64,000 bases of DNA. Origin: VFZN01 sp050249615. GTDB taxonomy: Bacteria; Acidobacteriota; Vicinamibacteria; Vicinamibacterales; UBA2999. Positions 49,956 to 58,680 of this stretch are shown piece by piece (the first letter of the stretch is position 1; each line of letters begins with the position of its first letter). The DNA lies in assembly GCA_050249615.1 (NCBI GenBank), contig JBFWQE010000010.1, positions 5,290-69,289 of the forward strand, read 5' to 3'. The position numbers and the translations under genes were made by a program. The notes under the pieces are model-generated. The model saw nothing but the letters and a program-made list of their open reading frames with translations. It made no database searches and was not told where the DNA came from.

Positions 49956-52208
49956 ATGCGCACGCCCTTCATACCCGTAATTATCGCCGCCGTCCTGGCA
50001 CTCGGCGCCGGCCCGGTTTTCGGGCAGACCGGGACCACGCTGACCGGCACGGTGACGCAGGCCGACGGCGGCCAGCCCATGGCCGGGGCGCTCGTTGTCA
50101 TCGACGAGCTCCGGCGCGAGACCCGGACCGCCGACGACGGCACGTACCGCTTCGAGGGGGTGCCGCCCGGGAACTATCACGTGGGTGTGCGTGCCGAGGG
50201 CTACACGACGCGACGCACCGAGGTAACCGTCGGCACCTCGCCCGCCACGCTGGATCTCTCCGTGGAGTTCGACCTTCACTTTGCCGAGGTCGTCTCGGTG
50301 AGCCCCAATCCGCGCCCGCAGTTCGAGTCCTACCAGCCCACCTCCGTGCTCACGGGCCAGGATCTGACGCGCCAGTTGGACAGCACCGTCGCCGGTACCC
50401 TGCAGTCCGAGCCGGGCATCGCGACGCGGTCGTTTGGCGCGGCGCCGGCGCGCCCCGTCATCCGCGGCCTGGATGGCGATCGCGTGGTCGTGCTCGAGGA
50501 CGGCCAGCGCATGGGGGACATCTCCAGCCAGTCGGGTGATCACGGCGTGCCCATCAACCCGGCGGCGGCCAGCAAGCTCGAGGTGGTTCGCGGGCCCGCC
50601 ACGCTGCTCTACGGCGCGAACGCGATTGGCGGCCTCGTCAACGTGATCACCGACCAGATCCCCAGTGAACGCTTCACGGGCACATCGGGCAACTTCACGT
50701 TCGACCTCGGTACCAACGGCGGCCAGGCGGGCGGCGCGGGCGACATTCACGTCGGCAACGGCCAGTGGGCGTTCCACTTCGGCGGCAGTGGTCAGCGGAT
50801 GGGCGAGTACAGCACGCCGGAAGGCGACGCCGCCAACACGCAGTCGCGCACGGGCACGGCCAGCTTCGGCGGCGCCTGGACCGGCGAGAACTCCTACGTC
50901 GGCGCCAGCTACGGATACACCGATCAGAAGTACGGCATCCCGGTGGTCGAGGAAGGGCAGATCAACCTCACGCCGCGGCGTCACGCGTTCAACATCCGCG
51001 CCGGCGGATCGGCCCTGCCCGGATTCATCCAGTCCTATCGGGCCACCTTCGGCGTCCGGCGGTACGAGCACCAGGAGCTGGAAGGCGCCGAGGTGGGCAC
51101 GACCTTCGAGAACGACACGCTCGAAGGCGAGGTGCTGCTGTCACACAGGAAGACGGGCGCGCTCCTCGGCAGCGTGGGCGGGTGGCTGCTCAACCGCCAG
51201 TTCGCGGCCCGCGGCGCCGAGGCGCTGTCGCCGCCTGTTGATCAGAACAGCCTGGCCGCGTTCGCCTACGAGGAAGTCGCGTGGTCGCACGCGACGCTCC
51301 AGTTCGGCGGCCGTCTGGATCACACCAAGTACACGCCCGAGAACGGGCTGCCGAACCGGGACTTCACCGAGTGGTCCAGCTCGGTGGGCCTGCTGGTCCG
51401 CCCGGAGGCCGCCAAGGACAACCTCGTGATTGCCGCGAGCCTGGCCCGCGCGGCGCGGCCACCGGCCCTCGAGGAGCTCTACTTCTTCGGCCCGCACCTG
51501 GGCAACTTCGCGTACGAGATAGGCAACCCCGCCCTGAAGGCCGAGCGCGCGCTGGGCTTCGATCTCGCCGTGCGCGTGCGCGGCGATCGCTTCGAGGGCG
51601 AAGTGTCGTTCTTCCACAACGCCATCGGCAACTTCATCTTCCGCAACCCGCTCAGCGACGAGGAATTCGAGGAGCGCGAGGAGGAGTTCGACGACCGGTT
51701 TGGCGTGGAGCACGGCGAGGAAGGGGAAGGCGAGGGCCACGGGCACGGCGAAGGCCTGCCGTTCGTCGAATTCCAGGGGCGCGACGCCACGCTCTGGGGC
51801 ATGGAGGCGCACGGCGACGTGAAGCTCACGCCGGAGTGGACGGTGGAGTTCACCTTCGACATGGTGCGCGGGCGCCTGGACGATACGGAGGAAGCGCTGC
51901 CCCGCATCCCGCCGTACCGAGGCATCGCGGGCCTGCGTTACCAGAAGAATGCCTTCCAGGCAGGCACGTCCGTCACGGCCGTGGCGGACCAGACCCGCAT
52001 CTACGGGGATGAGACGCCGACGGCCGGCTGGGCCACGCTCCGGTTCCACGCGTCCTACTCGTTCACGCAGGGACGGCTGCTCAACACGATCACCGCGCGG
52101 CTCGAGAATGCAACCAACCGGCTGTACCGGAATCACCTGAACTACGTGAAAGACCAGCTGCCCGAGATGGGGCGGACCTTCCGGCTGGTCTACGCTCTGG
52201 GGTTCTGA
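49956..52208 (+). CDS. TonB-dependent outer-membrane receptor with His/Glu-rich loop
   Basis: A 750-residue receptor with a signal peptide (VLALGAGPVFGQ). A carboxypeptidase-regulatory-like domain (about residues 25-105) precedes the plug (GIATRSFGAAPARPVIRGLDG, LLYGANAIGGLVNVIT), then a beta-barrel ending in the aromatic FRLVYALGF. A charged insertion at about residues 567-602 has repeated Glu and HGEEGEGEGHGHGEG. Zinc receptor ZnuD carries comparable His-rich loops, so a divalent metal is the best substrate guess. The divergent copper-type protein would fit a metal role. Confidence 0.9.
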   Translation: MRTPFIPVIIAAVLALGAGPVFGQTGTTLTGTVTQADGGQPMAGALVVIDELRRETRTADDGTYRFEGVPPGNYHVGVRAEGYTTRRTEVTVGTSPATLDLSVEFDLHFAEVVSVSPNPRPQFESYQPTSVLTGQDLTRQLDSTVAGTLQSEPGIATRSFGAAPARPVIRGLDGDRVVVLEDGQRMGDISSQSGDHGVPINPAAASKLEVVRGPATLLYGANAIGGLVNVITDQIPSERFTGTSGNFTFDLGTNGGQAGGAGDIHVGNGQWAFHFGGSGQRMGEYSTPEGDAANTQSRTGTASFGGAWTGENSYVGASYGYTDQKYGIPVVEEGQINLTPRRHAFNIRAGGSALPGFIQSYRATFGVRRYEHQELEGAEVGTTFENDTLEGEVLLSHRKTGALLGSVGGWLLNRQFAARGAEALSPPVDQNSLAAFAYEEVAWSHATLQFGGRLDHTKYTPENGLPNRDFTEWSSSVGLLVRPEAAKDNLVIAASLARAARPPALEELYFFGPHLGNFAYEIGNPALKAERALGFDLAVRVRGDRFEGEVSFFHNAIGNFIFRNPLSDEEFEEREEEFDDRFGVEHGEEGEGEGHGHGEGLPFVEFQGRDATLWGMEAHGDVKLTPEWTVEFTFDMVRGRLDDTEEALPRIPPYRGIAGLRYQKNAFQAGTSVTAVADQTRIYGDETPTAGWATLRFHASYSFTQGRLLNTITARLENATNRLYRNHLNYVKDQLPEMGRTFRLVYALGF

Positions 52209-52210
52209 CC

Positions 52211-52340
52211 GGGTGCGGGCAGGTGCGGGCAGGTGCGGGCGGGTGCGAACGAGTGCGGGCAGGTGCGAACAGGTGCGGGCAGGTGCGAACGGGTGCGGGC
52301 AGGTGCGAACGGGTGCGGGCAGGTGCGAACAGGTGCGGGC
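52211..52340 (+). repeat. Decamer tandem array, 13 units
   Basis: Units gggtgcgggc, aggtgcgggc and aggtgcgaac alternate for 130 bp, beginning 3 bp after the TonB receptor stop codon. The G runs spaced by 3-7 bases give some G-quadruplex potential. Related arrays are at 11351 and 20762. Confidence 0.95.
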
Positions 52341-52390
52341 GGACTTGACCCGCCGAAGCTCGCGTGGCGAAGCGATCGAGCGAACGCAGG

Positions 52391-52786
52391 TCAGCGCCGC
52401 TCGGGCGTGGCCGTGCGGGTGAGGGCCATGAAGATGGTACACGCCATGGCCAGGGTCACGAGGATGACGGCCGTCAGCGAGGGCTCGAGGCCGCGGCTGA
52501 CGAAGAAGAGCGCCACCGAGAACCAGGCGCAGGACACGGCCACCAGCTTCACGCCGCGCGAGATCGATCGGTCCGCGTGATAGCGTTCCACGTGGACCAG
52601 CGCCTCGCGGAAAATCGGCATCCGCTTCACCCAACCGTGCAGCCGCTCGCTGGAGCGCGAGAAGGCCCACAGCGCTACCAGCAGGAAGACCGTCGTCGGC
52701 AGCCCTGGCAGCAGGGCGCCGAGCGTGGCCAACCCGACGGAGGAAAGGCCCACGACGATGTAGACGGCACGGGCGAAGAGGGGCAT
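52391..52786 (-). CDS. DUF454 (YbaN-like) inner-membrane protein
   Basis: A 131-residue protein with three to four helices. GLSSVGLATLGALLPGLPTT and the ALWAFSRSSERLHGWV block with LHxW are the DUF454 signature. It is probably an inner-membrane protein of unknown role. It starts 29 bp from the divergent M28 peptidase, so the two share a control region. Confidence 0.85.
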   Translation of the reverse strand: MPLFARAVYIVVGLSSVGLATLGALLPGLPTTVFLLVALWAFSRSSERLHGWVKRMPIFREALVHVERYHADRSISRGVKLVAVSCAWFSVALFFVSRGLEPSLTAVILVTLAMACTIFMALTRTATPERR

Positions 52787-52801
52787 GGGAACCGTCCCGA
52801 T

Positions 52802-52807
52802 TATAAT
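52802..52807 (+). promoter_or_regulatory. -10 box of the M28 peptidase gene
   Basis: Consensus tataat ends eight bases before ATG 52816, giving a leader of at most one or two bases. No ribosome site lies between. Confidence 0.45.
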
Positions 52808-52815
52808 CCGCGCCC

Positions 52816-54225
52816 ATGTACCGGATGCTTGCCTTTCTCTTCGCAGCGGGTTTCGGGCTGGCCGCGGCCGCGGGATGGCCGGCGGCCCTTTCCGCCGGGG
52901 CCGATGGTGCCCAGGCCCAGGTTCCGGGCTGGCTCACCCCCTACCGTGACAACGCCCAGCGCCTGATCTCGGCCGCGACGGCCGACCAGTTCGGCTGGGA
53001 CCGGCTGGCCGAGCTGACCGACACCTACGGCGCCCGTCTCACCGGCTCCGACAACCTCACGCGGGCCATCGCCTGGGCCGTGGAAACCATGAAGAAGGAC
53101 GGGCTCGAGCGCGTCCGCACCGAGAAGGTGATGGCGCCCCGGTGGGTGCGTGGCGAGGAGAGCCTCGAGATCATCGACCCGCCGCATCACGCCATTCCCT
53201 TGCTCGGGCTCGGCGGCAGCGTGGCCACCCCGCCCGATGGCATCGAAGCCGAGGTGATGGTCGTCTCTTCGATGGAGGAGCTCCAGAAGCGCTCGGCCGA
53301 GGCCAGAGGCCGCATAGTGCTGTTCGACGTGCCGTACACGAACTACGGCGAGACGGTGGCCTATCGATCCGGCGGCGCACGCGCTGCGGCGCGGCACGGC
53401 GCCGTCGGCATGCTCCTGCGATCGGTCGGCCCGATGGGCCTCCGCACGACGCACACGGGTGGCATGGCGTACGGCGACGATGCGCCGAAGATTCCCGCCG
53501 CGGCGATCTCGGTGGAGGACTCGCAGCGCATCCACCGCATCGTGAATCGCGGGCGCACGGTTCGCGTGCGTCTCAAGATGGAGGCGCGATTCGAGCCGGA
53601 CGTCGAGTCGGCCAACGTCATCGGCGAGCTGGTCGGGCGCGAGCGTCCCGACGAGATCGTCCTGGTCGGGTGCCATTTCGACTCGTGGGACCCCGGCACC
53701 GGGGCGTCCGACGATGCGGTCGGCTGCATCGTCACGTGGGAAGGCGTGCGCCTGATGAAGAAGCTCGGGATCCAGCCGAGGCGGACCGTGCGCGTGGTGC
53801 TCTTCACCAACGAGGAGAACGGCCTGCGCGGCGGCACGGCCTATCGGGACGCCCATGCCGCCGAGGCCGAGAACCACGTCCTGGCGATCGAGTCGGATTC
53901 AGGCGTCTTCGCGCCGGCGCGACTCGCCTTCAGCGGGTCCGAATCGGCGCGGCGCATCATCGCCGACATCGGGACGCTGCTGGCCGGCATCGACATGCAG
54001 AGCATCGGACCCGGCGGCGGCGGCGCCGACATCGGCCCCATCGCCCAGCTCGGACGCGTGCCGATGATGGCCTACTCTGGCGATTCGACGAAGTACTTCA
54101 CCATCCACCACACGCCGGCCGACACGGTCGAGCGGATTCTCCCGGCGGAGGTGTCGAAGGCGGCGGCGTCACTGGCGGTGATGACCTACGTGGTGGCGGA
54201 GATGCCGGAGAGGCTGCCTAAGTAG
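52816..54225 (+). CDS. Exported M28 peptidase, carboxypeptidase-Q-like
   Basis: A 469-residue protein with a signal peptide. An inserted PA-like domain (RIVLFDVPYTNYGETVAYRS) precedes the catalytic part. Zinc and catalytic residues lie in VGCHFDSWDPGTGASDDAVG, FTNEENGLRGGTAY, IESDSGVF and the late IHHTPADTVERI. The order matches carboxypeptidase Q and related dipeptidases. It runs directly into the G-rich heptamer array: the G of its TAG stop starts the first G run. Confidence 0.9.
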   Translation: MYRMLAFLFAAGFGLAAAAGWPAALSAGADGAQAQVPGWLTPYRDNAQRLISAATADQFGWDRLAELTDTYGARLTGSDNLTRAIAWAVETMKKDGLERVRTEKVMAPRWVRGEESLEIIDPPHHAIPLLGLGGSVATPPDGIEAEVMVVSSMEELQKRSAEARGRIVLFDVPYTNYGETVAYRSGGARAAARHGAVGMLLRSVGPMGLRTTHTGGMAYGDDAPKIPAAAISVEDSQRIHRIVNRGRTVRVRLKMEARFEPDVESANVIGELVGRERPDEIVLVGCHFDSWDPGTGASDDAVGCIVTWEGVRLMKKLGIQPRRTVRVVLFTNEENGLRGGTAYRDAHAAEAENHVLAIESDSGVFAPARLAFSGSESARRIIADIGTLLAGIDMQSIGPGGGGADIGPIAQLGRVPMMAYSGDSTKYFTIHHTPADTVERILPAEVSKAAASLAVMTYVVAEMPERLPK

Positions 54226-54269
54226 GGGCTTGGGGCTTGGGGCTTGGGGCTTGGGGCTTGGGGCTTGGG
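54225..54269 (+). repeat. Heptamer array with G-quadruplex potential at the M28 stop codon
   Basis: Six runs of GGGG separated by CTT (or the stop-adjacent equivalent), then GGG. The first run begins with the last base of the stop codon. This is the same heptamer as at 22114-22166, here on the coding strand of the upstream gene. Confidence 0.9.
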
Positions 54270-54307
54270 CCTTGGAGGCCTGGGAGCCTGGAGGCTCGGA
54301 GCGGGTC

Positions 54308-55573
54308 TCACGATCCCCCTGCGCGAATGACCGATGCGCCGGGCTCGCCGTCGACGTAGACGGCGAGCGTTCCGCGAGGCGTCGGGACGAGGACCGGGTA
54401 CGAGGACGGGGTGCCGCGCGCACCGAGGAGTGTGGTCGCGCCGAAGCGAGGCTGGCCGGCCTCGTCGAATGTCAGTGTCCGCATCGCGGCCTGGCGCACG
54501 CCGTCCAGTACCTCGTCCCACGCGACGGTCAGACGCCCCGCCCCGTCCGCCACGACCTGCGGGTGCATGGGTTTCGGGCTGCCGAGCGTGGGGATGCGCA
54601 CGCGTGGCGAGAACGTCCGGCCGTCACGTGACGACGCGTAGAACAGCGCGCCCTCGGGCGTTTCGCCGCCCATCACCGTGGGCCAGACCACGTGCACCGT
54701 GCCCTCCGCGTCCACGACCATCGCCGGCCCGTCGTCCGGGCAGCCGGCGAGGTGCCAGTCGTCCTGGCTCACGCGGCCCTGCGGATCGAACGACCGCCCG
54801 CCGTCGCGAGACGCCATGAAGGCGATGTCCCTGATGTTGCCGGCGTATACGTGCCGCCAGGCGGCGTAGATCTCGCCGCGCGGGCCCGCGGCCATGGCCA
54901 CCTTGCAGCAATAGCAGACGCCTTTCAGCAGCTCGCGTTCGCCCGAGGTCGTATCGGGTCCCTCCCGCGCGTAGTAGAGGCCGGACAACTGCGCCATCGC
55001 AACGCCGTCGATGGCCGCGGCCTCGTGGTGATCGTGGCCCTGGGTCTTTCTGGCTGCCAGGCCGCGGTGATCCAGCCACATCACGTGTGCGGCGCCCGCC
55101 GCGTCGAGCGCCATGGCGTGCCACCCGCGGTCGCCAGCGGCGCCAGGGGCCTGCAACGCGCGTCCCGGGGCGAAGGTTCGCCCGCCGTCCAGGGACCGCG
55201 ACACCTTGATCGCCGTGCCCGTCCCCTTCGACCCGAACACCACGACGATCTCAGGCGCACCTCCGCCCGCTCGTGAGACGAGCGCGACGCGCGGCGGCAG
55301 TTCTCCGCCGAGGCGCGCCTCACCCTCGATGTCGTTCACGCGGACCGGCCGGCCGAAGGTGCGCCCCTCGTCCTGGCTCAGCGCCACGTAGACATCCGCC
55401 TTCCCGTCCACGCTCGCGCCCCACGCGACAGCGACGAACCGGCCGAGCGACGCGGCCCACGGGGTCTGGCTCGATCGGCCCTCCACGGTGAGAATCGGCG
55501 GACCGGCGGCCCTGCCGGAAACGCCGGTGAGGAGGGCCGAGAGGAGAAGGGCGGCGGGGCGGGACGCACGCAT
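54308..55573 (-). CDS. Exported sialidase-like BNR propeller with CYCC motif
   Basis: A 421-residue protein with a signal peptide. Asp-box repeats occur (SQDEGRTFG, SLDGGRTFA, SRDGGRSFD, SSRDGRTFS). A cysteine cluster VCYCCKVAMAAG and a later AGCPDDGPAM are unusual for sialidases and could bind a metal or form disulfides. The start is 23 bp from a divergent RegB-type kinase, so regulation of the two is probably linked. No enzymatic residue can be confirmed. Confidence 0.8.
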   Translation of the reverse strand: MRASRPAALLLSALLTGVSGRAAGPPILTVEGRSSQTPWAASLGRFVAVAWGASVDGKADVYVALSQDEGRTFGRPVRVNDIEGEARLGGELPPRVALVSRAGGGAPEIVVVFGSKGTGTAIKVSRSLDGGRTFAPGRALQAPGAAGDRGWHAMALDAAGAAHVMWLDHRGLAARKTQGHDHHEAAAIDGVAMAQLSGLYYAREGPDTTSGERELLKGVCYCCKVAMAAGPRGEIYAAWRHVYAGNIRDIAFMASRDGGRSFDPQGRVSQDDWHLAGCPDDGPAMVVDAEGTVHVVWPTVMGGETPEGALFYASSRDGRTFSPRVRIPTLGSPKPMHPQVVADGAGRLTVAWDEVLDGVRQAAMRTLTFDEAGQPRFGATTLLGARGTPSSYPVLVPTPRGTLAVYVDGEPGASVIRAGGS

Positions 55574-55596
55574 TTGCGTGTAGCCTACGTGAGACG

Positions 55597-56952
55597 ATGG
55601 AAGCCGTGGTGCGGCAAATTGACTCAGGGGAGCTCGACGCCGCTCCCGCCCGGGCCGAGGCCTCGTGGGGGCCTGAAGCCGGCCCCGTGGTCACGGCCCG
55701 CTGGCTGGCCCGGTTTCGCTGGGCCGTCGCGCTGGGCGCCGTGGCGACCCTGGTCATCGCACGCTCCATTCTCGGCGTCGCGTTCCCCGAGGGCGGGGTC
55801 CTGCTCCTGCTGGCCGCGCAGGTGGCCAGCAACGCATGGCTCGACGTCATGCTGCGACGCGGCTCCGAGCCGTCGGTGGGCACCCTCGGCGGGCTCATCC
55901 TCTTCGACATCGGCATCCTCACGGCCCTGATGGTCCTCACCGGCGGGCCGTCGAATCCCTTCACCATCAGCTATCTGGTCTACATCACGCTGGCGGCGGT
56001 CACCCTGAACGCCGGCTGGACATGGGCCGCGGCGGGTGCGTCGATCATCGGCTACGGCCTTCTCTTCGTCACACCGCTCCGCAACCTGGTGGATCCGCAC
56101 GCGGGGCACGCCGGCATGGACCCCGCGCTGAGCCACCAGGTGGGGATGGGCGTCGCGTTTGCCGCGGCCGCCCTGCTGACGGGCAGTTTCGTCACGCGGA
56201 TCCGCCTGGCGCTCGAAGCCCGCGAGCGCGCCCTCGCCGAGGCGCGGCGCATGGCCGCGCAGCAGGAGCGGCTGGCGTCGCTCACCACGCTGGCCGCGGG
56301 TGCGGCCCACGAGCTGGCCACCCCTCTCAGCGCCATCGCGGTGGCGGCGCACGAACTGGAGCTCGCCGCGTCAGGAACGGGCGTGCCGCCCGAGATCGCC
56401 GAAGACGCCGGGCTCATCAGGTCACAGGTGGATCGCTGCCGCGAGATCCTGGACCAGATGAGCGGGCGCGCCGATGCCTCGGTGGCACACGAGGCACAGA
56501 CGCTGCCGCCGGCGCGCATCGTCGAGGCGATGCTCCAGACGTTCGGCCCCCGTGACCGCGAACGGGTGCTGCCGGCGATCGGGGCCGGAATCCCGAGCGT
56601 GCAGGTGCCGCTCGAGGCGGCGGCGCGGTCCCTGCGGACACTGGTGAAGAACGCGTTCGACGCGTCGCCGGCCGGCGCCCCCGTGGAGGTCAGCGTGGAC
56701 GTTCAACGCAACCTGGTCCGCTTCCGGGTCGCGGACCGCGGATCTGGAATGGCAGCCGGCACGCTGCAGCGCGCGGGCGAGCCGTTCTTCACCACCAAGC
56801 CCGTCGGCTCGGGGTTCGGCCTCGGCCTGTTCCTCGCGCGCACCTTCGCCGAGCGCTGGGGCGGGAGCCTGTCGCTCTCGTCCACGCCAGGGGAGGGCAC
56901 GACGGCGACCCTGCTGTTGCCGGTCGCCACAACCGAAGGACCCTCTGCATGA
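55597..56952 (+). CDS. regB: RegB/PrrB-type redox sensor histidine kinase
   Basis: A 451-residue kinase with about six membrane helices. The quinone-linked motif of RegB, GGxxNPF, is present at residues 116-122 (GGPSNPF) in the loop before helix 4. Phospho-acceptor H238 is in GAAHELATPLSAI. A cysteine at 281 (VDRCREILDQM) sits where RegB kinases carry their redox-active cysteine, by rough alignment. The C-terminal ATPase has GSGFGLGLFLAR. It overlaps the RegA-type gene by 4 bp (ATGA). Confidence 0.85.
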   Translation: MEAVVRQIDSGELDAAPARAEASWGPEAGPVVTARWLARFRWAVALGAVATLVIARSILGVAFPEGGVLLLLAAQVASNAWLDVMLRRGSEPSVGTLGGLILFDIGILTALMVLTGGPSNPFTISYLVYITLAAVTLNAGWTWAAAGASIIGYGLLFVTPLRNLVDPHAGHAGMDPALSHQVGMGVAFAAAALLTGSFVTRIRLALEARERALAEARRMAAQQERLASLTTLAAGAAHELATPLSAIAVAAHELELAASGTGVPPEIAEDAGLIRSQVDRCREILDQMSGRADASVAHEAQTLPPARIVEAMLQTFGPRDRERVLPAIGAGIPSVQVPLEAAARSLRTLVKNAFDASPAGAPVEVSVDVQRNLVRFRVADRGSGMAAGTLQRAGEPFFTTKPVGSGFGLGLFLARTFAERWGGSLSLSSTPGEGTTATLLLPVATTEGPSA

Positions 56953-57494
56953 ACGACGACCGCACGCTCCTGCTCCTCGACGATGACGACGTGTTCGCGC
57001 TGCGCATGGCGAAAGCGCTCACGGCCCGCGGATTCGAGGTGACGCGCGCCGCCACCGCCGCCGAGGCCCTCGCGTCGGCCCGCCAGGAGAGCCCCGAGTA
57101 CGCCCTGGTGGACCTGCGACTGCCGGACGGCCACGGCCTCGACGTGGTCGCGGAGCTGCACGCCATCGACCAGACGACACGCATCGTGGTGCTCACGGGC
57201 TACGGCGCCATCGCCACCGCGGTGGAGAGCCTGAAGCGCGGCGCCTCCGACTACCTGACCAAGCCCGTCGACGCGGACCAGGTCGTGGCGGCGCTCGAGA
57301 AGGAAGACACGGAGAAGGCCGCGCCCGGCGAGCCCCGCGAGTTCACGGTGCCCTCGCTCGCCCGCGTGGAATGGGAACACATCCAGAGGGTCATGACCGA
57401 CTGCGGGGGCAACGTCTCGCAGGCCGCCCGCGTGCTCGGCCTGCACAGGCGCTCGCTGCAGCGAAAGCTGTCGAAGTACCCCGTGAACCGGTGA
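56949..57494 (+). CDS. regA: RegA/ActR-type response regulator
   Basis: A 181-residue regulator. The receiver has DDDD at residues 11-14, phospho-acceptor D55 (ALVDLRLPDGHGLD) and the switch lysine in YLTKPVDAD. The C-terminal Fis-type HTH, GGNVSQAARVLGLHRRSLQRK, is the hallmark of RegA/PrrA/ActR. The pair controls respiration and redox genes in proteobacteria; the regulon here is unknown, but the next genes (universal stress, cytochrome c') are plausible members. Confidence 0.88.
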   Translation: MNDDRTLLLLDDDDVFALRMAKALTARGFEVTRAATAAEALASARQESPEYALVDLRLPDGHGLDVVAELHAIDQTTRIVVLTGYGAIATAVESLKRGASDYLTKPVDADQVVAALEKEDTEKAAPGEPREFTVPSLARVEWEHIQRVMTDCGGNVSQAARVLGLHRRSLQRKLSKYPVNR

Positions 57495-57566
57495 TGGCCT
57501 GGAGCAGGCACGGGACGGGTCCCTCGGTTGGATCGGGACGGCACAGTTCCTGCTTTTCGATTACGG

Positions 57567-57572
57567 TATAAG
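57567..57572 (+). promoter_or_regulatory. Possible -10 box of the universal stress gene
   Basis: tataag stands 53 bp before ATG 57626, followed by a leader with an aggag ribosome site. No -35 consensus is seen. Confidence 0.3.
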
Positions 57573-57625
57573 GCACCTCGCGGCATGATGCTTCACTCGT
57601 TCCGCATATCGTCACAGGAGTCGTT

Positions 57626-58549
57626 ATGGTCGAGTTCAAACACATCCTCTGCCCGACGGATCTGAGCGAAGCGTCGCGCCCGGCCCTGGCCTATGCGGCG
57701 GCGTTCACGGTCTGGTACGGCGCCAGGCTGTCGCTGCTGCACGTCGTGCCGACCTTCGACGCGATCCAGGTCCCGCCGGGCACGCTCGGCGAGTCGGTGC
57801 AGGTGGTCTACCCGTCCACGCGCGAGGAAGTGGTCGCCGCGATGCAGCGCCAGGCCGAGGCCATGGGCGCCGCGGCGGTGGGGCCCTATCTGGTCGCCGA
57901 GTCTGGCGATCCAGTGAACACCATCGTCGACCAGGCTCTCACCATCCCCTCGGACCTCATCGTGATGGGCACGCACGGCCGGAGCGGGTTCAACCGTCTC
58001 CTGCACGGTTCGGTGACCGAGCAGACCCTGCACCGGGCACCGTGCCCGGTGCTGACCGTCCCGCCCCAGGCGCATGGCGCGCCCGGGGACGTGACCTTCA
58101 AGCGCATCGTGTGCGCCATGGACTTCTCGCCGGCGTCGCTCCAGGCCCTGGGGTTCGCCCTCGACCTGGGCCGGCAGGCCAACGGCGTCGTCACGGTCCT
58201 CCACTCCATCGAGTGGCTGGCGGAAGAGGAACCGCGCGCGACGGCGCACTTCAACGTGGCCGAGTATCGCACCTACCTGATCGAGGACGCGAAGAAGCGC
58301 CTGGACCAGCTCGTCGCCGGCGAGGAGCGCACCTGGTGCGAGATCGAGAACGTGGTAACGGCTGGCCGCGCCTACCGTGAAATCCTCCGCGTGGCCGGGG
58401 AGCGGAAGGCGGACCTCATCGTGATGGGCGCGCAGGGGCGGGGCGGGCTCGGCCTCAGGCTCCTCGGCTCGGCCACGCACGAAGTGGTGCGTTCAGCGGA
58501 GTGCCCGGTATTGACCGTCCGCGCCGCAGAAGCGCCCCAAGGCGCCTGA
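57626..58549 (+). CDS. Tandem-domain universal stress protein
   Basis: A 307-residue protein of two Usp domains. Each has the ATP-binding G-2x-G-9x-G(S/T) pattern: GTHGRSGFNRLLHGSVTE in the first and GAQGRGGLGLRLLGSATH in the second, so both probably bind ATP. Tandem Usp proteins are usually stress- or hypoxia-related. It lies 131 bp after the RegA gene and may belong to its regulon. ATG 57626 has a caggag ribosome site. Confidence 0.92.
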   Translation: MVEFKHILCPTDLSEASRPALAYAAAFTVWYGARLSLLHVVPTFDAIQVPPGTLGESVQVVYPSTREEVVAAMQRQAEAMGAAAVGPYLVAESGDPVNTIVDQALTIPSDLIVMGTHGRSGFNRLLHGSVTEQTLHRAPCPVLTVPPQAHGAPGDVTFKRIVCAMDFSPASLQALGFALDLGRQANGVVTVLHSIEWLAEEEPRATAHFNVAEYRTYLIEDAKKRLDQLVAGEERTWCEIENVVTAGRAYREILRVAGERKADLIVMGAQGRGGLGLRLLGSATHEVVRSAECPVLTVRAAEAPQGA

Positions 58550-58643
58550 TCTCGCGTTCCAAACCGGATCACCGACCGGGGTGAGGTGACGGTAACTCGG
58601 CACCGTGCCCCAGCCGGGTGACGGCGTGCCGGCGGGCGAGCGA

Positions 58644-58674
58644 AAGTGAGAAGTGAGAAGTGAGAAGTGAGAAG
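58644..58674 (+). repeat. aagtgag tandem array
   Basis: Four perfect 7-bp units ending six bases before ATG 58681. The purine-rich end (gagaagaaggg) can serve as a ribosome site for the next gene. Confidence 0.85.
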
Positions 58675-58680
58675 AAGGGC

